Source: JAKFWF01 sp963741505 (GTDB lineage Bacteria; Pseudomonadota; Alphaproteobacteria; Rhizobiales; Hyphomicrobiaceae). From it: 64,000 nucleotides of DNA. This document shows, piece after piece, positions 8,894-17,452 of the stretch. Both the position numbers and the translations under genes were made by a program. The number at the start of each line of letters is the position of its first letter. The first letter of the stretch is position 1. The notes under the pieces are model-generated. The model worked only from the letters and a program-made list of their open reading frames with translations. It did not search any database and was not told where the DNA came from. The stretch lies in contig CAVUIJ010000017.1 in NCBI GenBank assembly GCA_963741505.1, forward strand, positions 1 through 64,000, given 5' to 3'.

Positions 8894-9589
8894 ATGTCGA
8901 TCGTCCATGCCTGGTTCGACAACTTCCTGTGGGGCGCACTGGTTATCATCAGGGTGTTTGCCGTTGCGCTGATCCTGACCATCCTGTGGGGCATGCTCGG
9001 GGCAGCCGCCAAGCTCTCTAGGAACAGGCTGCTGCAGCGTATTGCCACCGCCTACACCACCGTGTTCCGCGGCACGCCGGAGCTGCTGGTCGTCCTGATC
9101 CTTTATTTCGGCTCGGCGGTGACCTTGACCTGGATGGCGAAGAAGTTCGATCCCGGTATCAAGTTCGTCGACATTCCGCCATTCTGGGCCGGCGCCTTTG
9201 CCATCAGCCTGATCGTCGGCGCCTACGCGACCGAAACGTTCCGTGGCGCATTGCAGGGCGTCGATCGCGGCCAGGTGGAAGCGGCCCGCGCGCTCGGCCT
9301 GTCGAGCCGGCAGATCTTCTTCCATATCAAGCTGCCGCAGATGTGGCGGCTCGCGCTGCCCGGATTCGGCAACCACATGAACTCGATCATCAAGGACACG
9401 TCGCTGCTGTCGGTAATCGGCGTCGAGGAGATCACCTACACCGCCGAAATGGCGACGGCGACCACCGGCAAGCCGTTCACGCTGTATCTGATCGTCGCTA
9501 CCATCTATCTGCTCTTCACCTCGCTGGTCGTGTTCTCCGTCGCGCGCCTTGAGATCCATGCCAACCAGCACTTGAGGAAAGCCAGATGA
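8894..9589 (+). CDS. Amino-acid ABC transporter permease (HisM/HisQ type)
   Basis: 231-residue inner-membrane permease with about five transmembrane helices. It has the FRGTPELLVVLILYF segment and the EAA loop GVDRGQVEAARALGLSSRQIFFHIKLPQ characteristic of polar amino-acid permeases. It overlaps the next permease gene by 4 bp (ATGA), which supports translational coupling. It pairs with the second permease to form the heterodimeric channel. Confidence 0.88.
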   Translation: MSIVHAWFDNFLWGALVIIRVFAVALILTILWGMLGAAAKLSRNRLLQRIATAYTTVFRGTPELLVVLILYFGSAVTLTWMAKKFDPGIKFVDIPPFWAGAFAISLIVGAYATETFRGALQGVDRGQVEAARALGLSSRQIFFHIKLPQMWRLALPGFGNHMNSIIKDTSLLSVIGVEEITYTAEMATATTGKPFTLYLIVATIYLLFTSLVVFSVARLEIHANQHLRKAR

Positions 9590-10276
9590 GCTTCGACCTG
9601 TCGCTCATCGCCGACAACGTGCCCAAGATCGCGCTGGGCGCCGGGCTGACATTGCAGCTGCTGTTTCTGTCGCTATTCATCGGCTCGTTGCTGGGGGTCG
9701 GCGCGGTACTGATGCGGATCAGCGGCTCACCGGCTACTGGCCTGGCCGTCGTTCGCCTACTCATACGTGTTCCGCGGCACGCCGATGCTGGTGCAGATTT
9801 TCCTGATCTACTACGGCCTTTCGCAGTTCGAGGCCGTGCGCAACAGCATGCTGTGGCCGATCCTGCGCGAGCCTTTTTGGTGCGCCATCATCGCCCTGTC
9901 GCTGAATTGCGGGGCCTATACCGCCGAGATCCTGCGCGGCGGCATCCAGGGGGTCGATCACGGCCTGCACGAGGCCGGCCGCGCGCTCGGCCTCACGCCA
10001 CGCCAGCGCTTTGTCCACGTCACGGCCCCGATCGCAGTGCGCCTTGCGCTGCCCGCCTACGGCAACGAGATGATCAGCCTGCTCAAGGGTACCGCGCTCG
10101 TAAGCATGATCACCATGAACGACATTACCGGCGTCGCGCGCAACGTGGTCTCCAAGACGTTTGCGCCCTACGAGATCTTCATTTCCGCCGCGATCGTCTA
10201 TCTGATCATCACCTGGGCGATCCAGCGCGGCGTCAGGCTCGCCGAGCGGCACTTCAGCCGCTACATCAGGAAGTGA
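9586..10276 (+). pseudogene. Second amino-acid ABC permease, single frameshift
   Basis: The first 49 codons (MSFDLSLIADNVPKIALGAG onward, to RISGSP) read in one frame. The remainder, LLAWPSFAYSYVFRGTPMLVQ through the EAA loop GVDHGLHEAGRALGLTPRQRF to the C-terminus YIRK, reads one frame over. One extra base near 9732 (in CACCGGCTACTGG) accounts for the shift; removing it restores a normal permease of about 229 residues. Because every other gene of the operon is intact, this may be a sequencing error or a very recent mutation. In the uncorrected frame the reading runs on into the ATPase gene. Confidence 0.85.
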
Positions 10277-10284
10277 GGGCGAGG

Positions 10285-11037
10285 ATGGCGTCACCGGACC
10301 AGCAGCCGATCATCATACTGGAGGGCGTCGCCAAGTTCTTCGGCTCTTTCCAGGCGCTCAAAGGGTGCAACCTGACCGTCGGCAAGGGCCAGAAGGTGGT
10401 GTTGTGCGGCCCGTCGGGCTCCGGCAAGTCAACCCTCATTCGCTGCATCAACCGGCTGGAGGAGCACGACGCCGGCCGCATCGTGGTGGCGGGAACCGAA
10501 TTGACCAGCGACATGGCGAACATCTCTGCCGTCCAGCGCGAGGTCGGCATGGTGTTCCAGCAGTTCAACCTGTTTCCCCACCTGACGGTGGTCGAAAACC
10601 TGATGCTGGCCCCCCGACTCGTGCGCAAGCTGCCGCGACCGGAGGCCCGCGACATTGCCATGCACTACCTGGCGCGCGTGCGCATTCCCGAGCAGGCGGA
10701 GAAGTATCCGATCCAGCTGTCCGGTGGCCAGCAGCAGCGCGTCGCCATCGCCCGGGCGCTGTGCATGAAGCCGCAGATCATGCTGTTCGACGAGCCGACC
10801 TCGGCGCTCGATCCGGAGATGATCAAGGAAGTGCTCGACGTCATGAGCGATCTGGCGCGCGACGGTATGACCATGCTGGTCGTTACGCACGAGATGGGAT
10901 TTGCTCGCTCGGTTGCCGATCGCGTGGTGTTCATGGATGCGGGTGAGATCGTCGAGCAGGCACCACCCAGCGAATTCTTCGGCGCTGCGAAGAATGCGCG
11001 GACCAAGTCGTTTCTGCAGCAGATCCTGTCCCACTAA
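10285..11037 (+). CDS. Amino-acid ABC transporter ATP-binding protein
   Basis: 250-residue ATPase of the polar amino-acid uptake family (GlnQ/HisP-like). It shows Walker A GPSGSGKST, Q-loop MVFQQFNLFPHLTVVENL, signature LSGGQQQR, Walker B IMLFDEPT, and H-loop VVTHEMGF. The ATG at 10285 follows AGGGCGAGG and lies 8 bp after the permease stop. It powers the importer built by the preceding three genes. Confidence 0.9.
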   Translation: MASPDQQPIIILEGVAKFFGSFQALKGCNLTVGKGQKVVLCGPSGSGKSTLIRCINRLEEHDAGRIVVAGTELTSDMANISAVQREVGMVFQQFNLFPHLTVVENLMLAPRLVRKLPRPEARDIAMHYLARVRIPEQAEKYPIQLSGGQQQRVAIARALCMKPQIMLFDEPTSALDPEMIKEVLDVMSDLARDGMTMLVVTHEMGFARSVADRVVFMDAGEIVEQAPPSEFFGAAKNARTKSFLQQILSH

Positions 11038-11066
11038 CAAGGCATCCGCCGGAACGCGAGGAGACC

Positions 11067-11858
11067 ATGCCGGACAACGCGAAACAGTCCTTCACAGACG
11101 CTCACGTCGCGTTTGCCGTCTCCCTCGCCGATCGCAGCCGACAGGTGATGTCACGTGCGCTCGCCGGGCGCCCGCAAATCGAGATCAAGCCGGACTCGAG
11201 CTATGTCACCGACACCGACAAGGGCATCGAGCGCGAGCTGCGCACGATGATCGAGGCGGCCTATCCCGCCCATGGCATCCTCGGCGAAGAGTTCGGCGCA
11301 CACAACGCCAAGGCGGAATTCGTGTGGGTGCTCGACCCGATCGACGGCACCGCTGCCTTCGTTGCCGGCCTGCCGGTGTTCGGCACGCTCATCGCCTTGC
11401 TGCACGACGGCATCCCGGTGCTCGGCATCATCGATCATCTGGTGACCAACGATCGCTGGATCGGCGCTAGCGGCCGGCCGACCACGCGCAACGGCACGGT
11501 GGTTCACACGCGCAGATGCGCGAGCCTGCAGCAGGCGATGCTGTCGGCTAGCAATCCCGACTTCTTCACTGCCGAAGAGCGCCCCCTGTTCGAGCGCATC
11601 CGGTCGCGCACCCAGTGGCGCATCTACGGCGGCAGCTGCTTCAGCTACGGCCTGCTCGCATCGGGGCGTACCGACGTGGCCATCGACTCGGCCCTGTCGA
11701 TCCACGATTACGCGCCCTATGTGCCGATCCTGGCGGGCGCCGGCGGCATCATCACCGACTGGGCCGGCCAGCCGATCACCATCAATTCCGGCCGGCAGAT
11801 CCTGGCGGCCGGCGACCCTGAGCGCCACGCCGAGGCCTTGGCGCTGCTCTCGGCCTGA
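11067..11858 (+). CDS. Inositol-monophosphatase-family phosphatase (HisN-like)
   Basis: 263 residues. Mg-dependent phosphatase fold with the metal-binding motifs GEEFG (about residue 73) and LDPIDGTAAF (about 90) and a C-terminal DYAPYVPILAGAGGIITDW block corresponding to the family WDxAAxxxIxxEAGG. The first Trp of that block is replaced (IHDY), while the Asp is kept. The sequence resembles histidinol-phosphatase HisN more than true inositol phosphatases. The start has GAGGAG 5 nt upstream. It sits inside an amino-acid transport/catabolism cluster, so the substrate may be a phosphorylated amino-alcohol rather than inositol phosphate. Confidence 0.75.
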   Translation: MPDNAKQSFTDAHVAFAVSLADRSRQVMSRALAGRPQIEIKPDSSYVTDTDKGIERELRTMIEAAYPAHGILGEEFGAHNAKAEFVWVLDPIDGTAAFVAGLPVFGTLIALLHDGIPVLGIIDHLVTNDRWIGASGRPTTRNGTVVHTRRCASLQQAMLSASNPDFFTAEERPLFERIRSRTQWRIYGGSCFSYGLLASGRTDVAIDSALSIHDYAPYVPILAGAGGIITDWAGQPITINSGRQILAAGDPERHAEALALLSA

Positions 11859-11895
11859 TCAGACACCACAGCTTTGAAAGAAGGGAAACACAGCC

Positions 11896-13023
11896 ATGGC
11901 AAAATTCGAACCGTTCATCATGGAACGCATGATGGGCAAGTGGGAGAACGTGGTCGAGGTCAACCTGTCGGAAAGCGGCGTGCATCCGCTCAAGCTCGGC
12001 GAGCTCATGGCGCTCGCGGGCCGCTCGGTCGGGGAACTTGCCGAGGTCGAGATCAACTACCCGCAGGCCAACGGCACCAAGGAGCTGCGTCGCACCATCG
12101 CAGCCTTCTATCCCGGTGCCGGCGAGGACAACGTGCTCGTCACCACCGGCGCGGCCGAGGCCAACTTCCTGATCATCAACACGCTGCTCGAACCCGGCGA
12201 CGAGGCGGTGATCATGCGGCCTAACTACCTGCAGGTATGGGGTGTCGCGAAGAACCGCGGCGTCAACGTCAAGGATTTCAATCTTATCGAGGACAAGGGC
12301 TGGGCGCCGGATCTGGACGGGCTCAGCCGCACCGTCACGTCGAAGACCGGCCTGATCGCGGTATGCAATCCGAACAACCCGACCGGCCGCATCCTCACGG
12401 TGCCCGAGATGAAGGCCATCGTGGCGGCCGCCGCGCGGGTCGGCGCCTGGATCCTGGCCGACGAAGTCTATGCCGGCGCCGAGCGCGAGACCGACGTCCA
12501 GACGCCGACCTTCTTCGGCATGTACGACAAGGTCATTGCCGTCGGCTCGATGAGCAAGGCCTACGGCCTTCCGGGCCTGCGCACGGGCTGGGCGGTCGGT
12601 CCGGCCAATGTCCTCGACGACATGTGGGCGCGGCACGACTACATCACCATCACCAACACCATGTTGTCCGACAAGCTGACCACAATCGCGTTGTCAGAAA
12701 AGGTGCGGCCGAAGATCCTTGCGCGCACGCGCGGCCTCATTCGCGCCGGCTATCCGGTGCTGGAGAAGTGGGTGGCAGCCCACGGCAACATGTTCCAGCT
12801 CTATCCCTCGCAGGCCGCGGCCATCGCCTTCCTACGCTACAATCTCGATATCAACTCGACCGAGTTCGTCACCCGCCTGCGCGACGAAAAGAGCGTGCTG
12901 ATCGTGCCGGGCGATCAGTTCGGCTTCGACCGGCACCTGCGCATCAGCTTTGGCCTGCCGCACGACTATCTCGAGAAGGGCCTGAGCCGGATCGACCAGC
13001 TGTGCGCGGAGATCAAGGGATGA
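11896..13023 (+). CDS. PLP-dependent class I/II aminotransferase
   Basis: 375 residues, fold-type I aminotransferase. The PLP-binding lysine is Lys221 in VGSMSKAYGLPGLRTGW. CNPNNPTGR (about 155-163) and LADEVYAG carry the cofactor-contacting Asn and Asp/Tyr, and RISFG near the C-terminus carries the carboxylate-binding Arg. GAAEANFLIINTLLEPGDE is the usual N-terminal ring-binding region. It overlaps the downstream ornithine-cyclodeaminase-like gene by 4 bp. It probably transaminates the imported amino acid; substrate unknown. Confidence 0.88.
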   Translation: MAKFEPFIMERMMGKWENVVEVNLSESGVHPLKLGELMALAGRSVGELAEVEINYPQANGTKELRRTIAAFYPGAGEDNVLVTTGAAEANFLIINTLLEPGDEAVIMRPNYLQVWGVAKNRGVNVKDFNLIEDKGWAPDLDGLSRTVTSKTGLIAVCNPNNPTGRILTVPEMKAIVAAAARVGAWILADEVYAGAERETDVQTPTFFGMYDKVIAVGSMSKAYGLPGLRTGWAVGPANVLDDMWARHDYITITNTMLSDKLTTIALSEKVRPKILARTRGLIRAGYPVLEKWVAAHGNMFQLYPSQAAAIAFLRYNLDINSTEFVTRLRDEKSVLIVPGDQFGFDRHLRISFGLPHDYLEKGLSRIDQLCAEIKG

Positions 13024-14000
13024 TCGGGGGCGGGGCCAGGATCGTGCAGCGTGCGGCGATCGAGGCCGCCCTCGCCAAGCTCGACCTGATTGCGCTGATC
13101 GAGGCGGGTTTCGCCGCCTATTCGGCCGGTCGCTGCAATGTGCCGCCGGTCGGTGAGCTGGTGATGGACAAAGGCGAAGTCCACATCAAGTACGGCTGCA
13201 TCACTGGCGACAGCCACTACGTGATCAAGATCGCCTCGGGCTTCTACGGCAATGCGGCGTTGGGCCTGGCCTCGGGCAACGGCCTGATGCTGGTTTTCAG
13301 CCAGGCGACCGGTGCGCTGGAAACGGTGCTGCTCGACGACGGGCATCTGACCGACGTGCGCACCGCCGTTGCCGGCGCGATTGCCGCCAAGTACCTGGCG
13401 CCCGTGAACGTCGAAAGCATCGGCATCATCGGCACCGGCGTGCAGGCGCGTTTGCAACTCGAGCATCTGCGGCCGGTGGTTTCGTGCCGCAATGTCGTCG
13501 TATTTGGCCGCGCACCGGCGCGCCGGGAAGCGTTTCGCCGCGACATGGAGGCAAAGGGCTATTCAATCGAGACCACGGGCGATCCGGCCGAGGTCGCGGC
13601 CCGCTGCCGGCTGATCGTGACGACCACGGCGGCGACCGCACCGCTGCTGCAGGCCGGCGACATCCACCCCGGCACGCACATCAGCGCGATCGGATCGGAC
13701 ACGCCGCACAAGCAGGAGCTCGATGCCGCAATTCTGGCCAAGGCATCGCGGGTGGTGGTCGACAGCATCCCGCAGTGCCGCCTGCGCGGCGAGGCGGCCA
13801 GGGCGCTCGGTGCCGGGGCAATCACCGAGACGAAACTCGAAGAGATCGGCAATATCATCCGAGGCCTCAGCCCGCGCCGCGCGACCGCCGACGAGATTAC
13901 AGTCTTCGACGCCACCGGCGTCGCCGTGCAGGACATCCAGATCGCCAAGGCGCTCGCCGGGGCGACCCTACAGGATGGGCGGCACGATCATTCGCAATGA
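13020..14000 (+). CDS. Ornithine cyclodeaminase / mu-crystallin family enzyme
   Basis: 326 residues starting at the ATGA overlap with the aminotransferase. It has the N-terminal substrate-binding half (HIKYGCITGDSHYVIKIASGFYGN) and the Rossmann NAD(P) loop GIIGTGVQARLQLEHL, then AIGSDTPHKQELD and the family's C-terminal GLSPRRATADEITVFDATG. Members are NAD(P)-dependent cyclodeaminases or ketimine/amino-acid dehydrogenases. In this operon it is the last gene and probably performs an imine-forming or -reducing step on the transported compound. The exact reaction cannot be assigned. Confidence 0.85.
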   Translation: MIGGGARIVQRAAIEAALAKLDLIALIEAGFAAYSAGRCNVPPVGELVMDKGEVHIKYGCITGDSHYVIKIASGFYGNAALGLASGNGLMLVFSQATGALETVLLDDGHLTDVRTAVAGAIAAKYLAPVNVESIGIIGTGVQARLQLEHLRPVVSCRNVVVFGRAPARREAFRRDMEAKGYSIETTGDPAEVAARCRLIVTTTAATAPLLQAGDIHPGTHISAIGSDTPHKQELDAAILAKASRVVVDSIPQCRLRGEAARALGAGAITETKLEEIGNIIRGLSPRRATADEITVFDATGVAVQDIQIAKALAGATLQDGRHDHSQ

Positions 14001-14569
14001 TGGCACGGCCGCTCGGCGCGACTTGCGCCGGTATCCACGCTAACGAGCGATCATGCAAACAACGCGATAGCAGTGTCGCCACGGCAGAGCACCATTCGCC
14101 AACAGCGGTTGGGCATCGCGGTAAGGTAGCGGCTCGGAGCGGACGCAACTTTTCGTTGCTTGTTCGCAGCATGTCCAGACGCTGGGTACCGAAAACATTT
14201 TCCGCATCTTGGCCCGGGGCCGCCATTCCGGTTCCTGACGCCCCGACTGAAAGCTGACGCGTCTAGCCCGACCTTCTCGCAGGGGCGGGAATCGTCATCG
14301 CACGAGCGTGAGCCGATCCGCGTCGTGCGACTGCACGCGAGGCGTGACGAGCGCGCCGAAAAGCGTAGCCCCGCATACGGTTGAGGCGCGCGACATGCTG
14401 GAAGCATGCGTCCCGCATGACGCGGGCGGCCACGGGCGTGCGACCCGAAGGGCGGGGCAAATTCGTTTGACAGGGTGCGTCGCGACGCCCGGCCCGGACG
14501 GGCCAAAGCCGGCGACGCCGGCTCGCGCGCCTTCGGCGCAGGGTGCAGCATTCAAACCGCGTCTCGCGT
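14001..14569. other. Non-coding segment with degenerate repeat element
   Basis: No coding frame is supported. From 14262 the sequence starts with TAGCCCGACCTTCTC, the same 15 bases that begin both IS110 left-end copies, but then diverges. Around 14393-14440 it carries ATGCTGGAAGCATGC followed by GTCCCGCATGACG, also found in the MITE at 42514-42802 (near 42680). The rest is GC-rich with many short dyads. It is probably a decayed small transposable element. Confidence 0.45.
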
Positions 14570-14797
14570 TCAATCCAAATCTCCGGTCGCAGGCAGCCAC
14601 TCGGAGCCAACCTTGCGGTAGCGCTTTTTCACGGCGGCCCACGCCACGCGGTGGGCGATTTCCTCGAGCCGGTCAGGATCCTTCGAGCCATAGGCGATCC
14701 AGGCATGATTGAACGCTTCGCGGAAAATATCCTGCGCGTGCGTTGGCAGATGCGCCCGGATGCGGGGAGGCAATTCCTCATTCGAGCGATACGGCAT
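14570..14797 (-). CDS. chaB: ChaB family protein
   Basis: 75 residues: MPYRSNEELPPRIRAHLP, then HAQDIFREAFNHAW and EEIAHRVAWAAVKKRY, the ChaB domain almost end to end. Family members are small DNA-binding-like cytoplasmic proteins named as putative regulators of the cation antiporter ChaA; no ChaA is nearby. The start at MPYRS is chosen over a longer upstream frame because the domain begins there and AGGGAG lies 7 nt before this ATG. Confidence 0.85.
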   Translation of the reverse strand: MPYRSNEELPPRIRAHLPTHAQDIFREAFNHAWIAYGSKDPDRLEEIAHRVAWAAVKKRYRKVGSEWLPATGDLD

Positions 14798-15070
14798 GTG
14801 AACTCCCTGACGCTGCGAGATCCCAAGCGGACGCCGGCTCACGCCCAAGAACAGCAAACTGCGAACACAGAGCCGTCCGTCCGCGACTGCCGAAAGTGGA
14901 ACCTTCATCAAACTAAATCCGATCCGCAACCGATGCAGAGCGCCTTGACGCACATCATTGCCGAACGCGGAGCATCTGGGCCAAGCAACTCGCCAGAGCG
15001 CTCATACGGCACAAACCTCGTGGTACGAGGGTGGGGAGACGCTTGAGGCGCAACGAAATTCATGGCGGTC

Positions 15071-15575
15071 ATGTGCTTTTCGGCGACAGCGAGCTTCGTC
15101 ACGGTCGCGTTCACCGGTGTGGCCGGACTGGCCGCAGTGACACGAGCCGGGCCGCGCGAGGAGGTGCCGCTTGCCGCCGTCCCGCTGGTTTTTGCCGTCC
15201 AGCAGAGCCGGTTCATCCGGATGGCCCCGCCTCATCGCTGCTCGTGGCCACGTTCCTGATGTTTGCCAAAGTGGTGTGGCCGGTGCTGATCGCGCTCGCC
15301 GTCGCGCTGATCGAGCCGGACCACGGAAGGCGGCGGTTGATGAACTGGTGCTGCGGCGCGGGCACGCTGGCCCGCGCATGCTTGCTGTTGCCGCTGCTGC
15401 TCCATGCGCACAGCGCGAGGATCGAGGGCGGCCACACATCGTACAGCTCGGAGCCGTACCTGCCGCTGAACGCCGGTGTGGCGTAAGTGGTTGCGACTTG
15501 CATTACGCCGCTGCTGTCGTCGCACCACCTCGTCAAGCTGCTGGGCGTGGTCGTCACCGGTCGATCCAGGTTTGC
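15071..15575 (+). pseudogene. DUF6629-type membrane protein, frameshifted
   Basis: Starts MCFSATASFVTVAFTGVAG, the hallmark N-terminus of this Rhizobiales multi-span membrane protein, and continues to PLVFAVQQ. An internal deletion then moves the frame, and the protein resumes as LLVATFLMFAKVVWPVLIALAVAL and later CGAGTLARACLLLPLLLHA. A second shift near 15484 gives TCITPLLSSHHLVKLLGVVV. Several helices are missing, so no functional protein is expected. Function of the family is unknown. Confidence 0.6.
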
Positions 15576-15600
15576 CGATCGACGGATTCGGACCGGCACG

Positions 15601-15879
15601 TCAGCAGTTCATCACATTGCAGACAATGGACGCCTGTCGTCGCCCGATGGTGTCTGAGATCCCGTGTTTCTGTGTCGAGGTCTCTACCACCACACGAAGG
15701 TGCTCCGAGTGCACGACATCGGAAACATCGATTGAACGCATCAGGTCGCGCTCGAATTCGGCGAGCGCCGCCATCACGGGCGCGATCATCTTGCAGTGCG
15801 CTGTCACGAGATTGAACTGGAGGCCCGTGATGGCGAGGACACAGACATCCCACGCATGGAGTGACTGCAGCGTCTGCAC
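15601..15879 (-). pseudogene. Serine recombinase (resolvase/invertase) remnant
   Basis: Only the segment TAHCKMIAPVMAALAEFERDLMRS is clearly recognisable, matching the end of the catalytic domain of resolvases (usual TxxGKxxxxxxAALAEFERDLIRERV). The catalytic Ser region and the C-terminal HTH are not found. The fragment abuts the DUF6629 pseudogene and may mark the insertion that broke it. Confidence 0.55.
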
Positions 15880-15920
15880 GAGATCGATGGTGCTACAGCG
15901 CCAGACAAGAACACATCACC

Positions 15921-16151
15921 CTATTGCTGCGATGCTTGAATTATCACCTCCACATCCGCAACCGTCCGGATCGAAACGATTTCGTCGGCGGTCAACAGCC
16001 GCGAAAGCTTTGTCTCGAGTAGTAGCATGAGGCGCATATGGGCGAGGCTGTCCCAGCCGGGCACCGTTCCGATTCCACCGTTGGTCGTGGCATCATCGAT
16101 GCTCCGCGCGATTGCCTGAGCCACGAGTTGGCGAGCCAAGTTGGCGGTCAT
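15921..16151 (-). CDS. Acyl-carrier-protein-like protein
   Basis: 76 residues from the chosen ATG (MTANLARQLV). The phosphopantetheine attachment site is PGWDSLAHM with Ser35, and the C-terminal LLTADEIVSIRTVADVEVII is the usual ACP helix III/IV region. A carrier this size could hold an acyl or aminoacyl group. It lies 48 bp behind a short frame resembling the N-terminus of an AMP-forming ligase on the same strand, and beside the peptide-modification genes. Whether it serves them is unknown. Confidence 0.7.
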   Translation of the reverse strand: MTANLARQLVAQAIARSIDDATTNGGIGTVPGWDSLAHMRLMLLLETKLSRLLTADEIVSIRTVADVEVIIQASQQ

Positions 16152-16199
16152 GCGCTGCCATCCATCGTCAACCCGTCCGTCCGACGGCGCTGGATCCAT

Positions 16200-16454
16200 T
16201 CATCGCGAAACATGCCAAATACGATTAGATCTTGCGGCTGGCCCGCCGTATGGTCGAAGCCATGCCGCCAACAGATCGATGAGGATTACCAGCGGGTCGT
16301 CATGGCAGAAAACGATGCGCGACCCTGCACCCGCGCCGCAGGCCGCGAACGCCGCTGTCCGCGCCGATGTGGCCGCGGCCAGCCCAGCCCCGTCGAGCTC
16401 AACGCCGCGCGCGACATCGATCAGACTGGTTGGTTCGATCAGTCGTATAGGCAT
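16200..16454 (-). CDS. Short frame resembling an AMP-forming ligase N-terminus
   Basis: 84 residues, starting MPIRLIEPTSLID with GGAA 5 nt upstream. The segment GSRIVFCHDDPLVILIDLLAAW resembles the early strand/helix of acyl-CoA synthetase-like ligases (xxRVxLxxxNxxxFLxxLLAxW), but the protein ends soon after, without the AMP-binding P-loop. It is either a truncated ligase whose remaining domains were deleted, with the ACP gene now following, or a small protein of another kind. Low confidence in the family link. Confidence 0.4.
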   Translation of the reverse strand: MPIRLIEPTSLIDVARGVELDGAGLAAATSARTAAFAACGAGAGSRIVFCHDDPLVILIDLLAAWLRPYGGPAARSNRIWHVSR

Positions 16455-16529
16455 GTTTCCATGTGCGGTGTATGTTGTGCCAAAGCGTATGGCAGCATAC
16501 GCCAAGCATCGCAGGAAGGGCCAGCGTGC

Positions 16530-16823
16530 ATGCTGGTGAGCGGGCAAATGATCGACGATGGACGCATTATGGAGATTTCGCCCAAGGTCTCCTTTCAGAG
16601 TATGGGAGAGGGCGAGGGCGCGGTCGTGCTTACGCTCGATACCGGTCAGCTCCACACGTGCAACGATACGACCGCGGCGTTTCTTTCTGCATTGAGACCC
16701 GGCAAAACGTTCGCCGAGGTGGTGGCCGAGTTGGAGCAGATCTTCGACGTGTCACCGGATGAATTGCGCGCCGACTTGTCGGTATTGGCCGAGAAGCTCC
16801 TTGATGAGCAAATTATCACGTGA
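16530..16823 (+). CDS. PqqD-like peptide-recognition (RRE) protein
   Basis: 97 residues. The PqqD fold is visible as ISPKVSFQSMGEGEGAVVLTLDTGQLHTCNDTTAAFLSAL, then a helix pair ending in LLDEQIIT. In RiPP pathways these proteins bind the leader of the precursor peptide and present it to modifying enzymes (lasso B1 in lasso systems). The ATG at 16530 is preceded by AGGAAGGG; ATG at 16548 is an alternative. Its stop overlaps the next gene's GTG start (GTGA), a tight coupling typical for B1-B2 pairs. Confidence 0.8.
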   Translation: MLVSGQMIDDGRIMEISPKVSFQSMGEGEGAVVLTLDTGQLHTCNDTTAAFLSALRPGKTFAEVVAELEQIFDVSPDELRADLSVLAEKLLDEQIIT

Positions 16824-17344
16824 CACGGATGATGGACATCGCGCGGACGCGGGCAAGGCGGCGGCGGTTCATCGAGATGAGGCGCCATCCCGTCAAGTAC
16901 GCGCGCCTTTGTCTTGCCGTTCGGTCATGGGCCCTGCTGATCGCGGCTCTCGCGCCACGGAACGCCGAGCTTGCTCGCATTCTCGCCCGCACCGCTCCGG
17001 GCCCGGGGCGGCCCTACACGGGCCTGTCGGCCGAAACCATCTGGCGCTGCTGCCGCAAGGCGGTCCGACCCCCGCTGCTCATGGCCGACCGCCCCTGTCT
17101 GCGTGAGGGCTTGCTGCTCAATCGGTTTCTGGTCATGGCCGGATATGCGCCCGCCCTGCACTTCGGCGTGGACCGGACAAGCTTGTCGGAACCGAAAGTC
17201 CGAGCGCATTGCTGGATAACGCTGGGCGCCCGCGTTTTCAATCCGCCCGAGCCGACGATGATCGAAATACATGAGCATCGCGACGTGCGGAACAAATTCG
17301 TCCCACGCGCCTCGCGAGCCGCAGAGCCTTACCGAGAGCGGTAG
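16820..17344 (+). CDS. Lasso-B2-like transglutaminase-fold protease
   Basis: 174 residues. The N-terminal half is Arg-rich helical. The C-terminal domain is the B2 leader-peptidase fold: RPCLREGLLLNRFLVMAGY with the presumed nucleophile Cys93, then VRAHCWITLGARVFN with His130. The acidic third residue normally found just after the His strand reads Pro (FNPPEP), so the triad may be altered. In lasso and related RiPP pathways B2 cuts the precursor at the end of its leader. A GTG start overlapping the PqqD-like gene is assumed. Confidence 0.8.
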   Translation: MTRMMDIARTRARRRRFIEMRRHPVKYARLCLAVRSWALLIAALAPRNAELARILARTAPGPGRPYTGLSAETIWRCCRKAVRPPLLMADRPCLREGLLLNRFLVMAGYAPALHFGVDRTSLSEPKVRAHCWITLGARVFNPPEPTMIEIHEHRDVRNKFVPRASRAAEPYRER

Positions 17345-17452
17345 TGGCAGCATGTGCTGCACCAACACTGCAGCTGATACGCGATCGCCGATCTTCACAA
17401 TCGCGCTACATTCTGCGGAATACTTAATCGACGCCGGGTCCGCTGCTCTTAG

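Noticed and set aside
12237..13019. Upstream extension of the cyclodeaminase frame
   Set aside because: It lies inside the aminotransferase gene in another frame and has arginine/proline-rich shadow composition; the real start is the ATGA at 13020.
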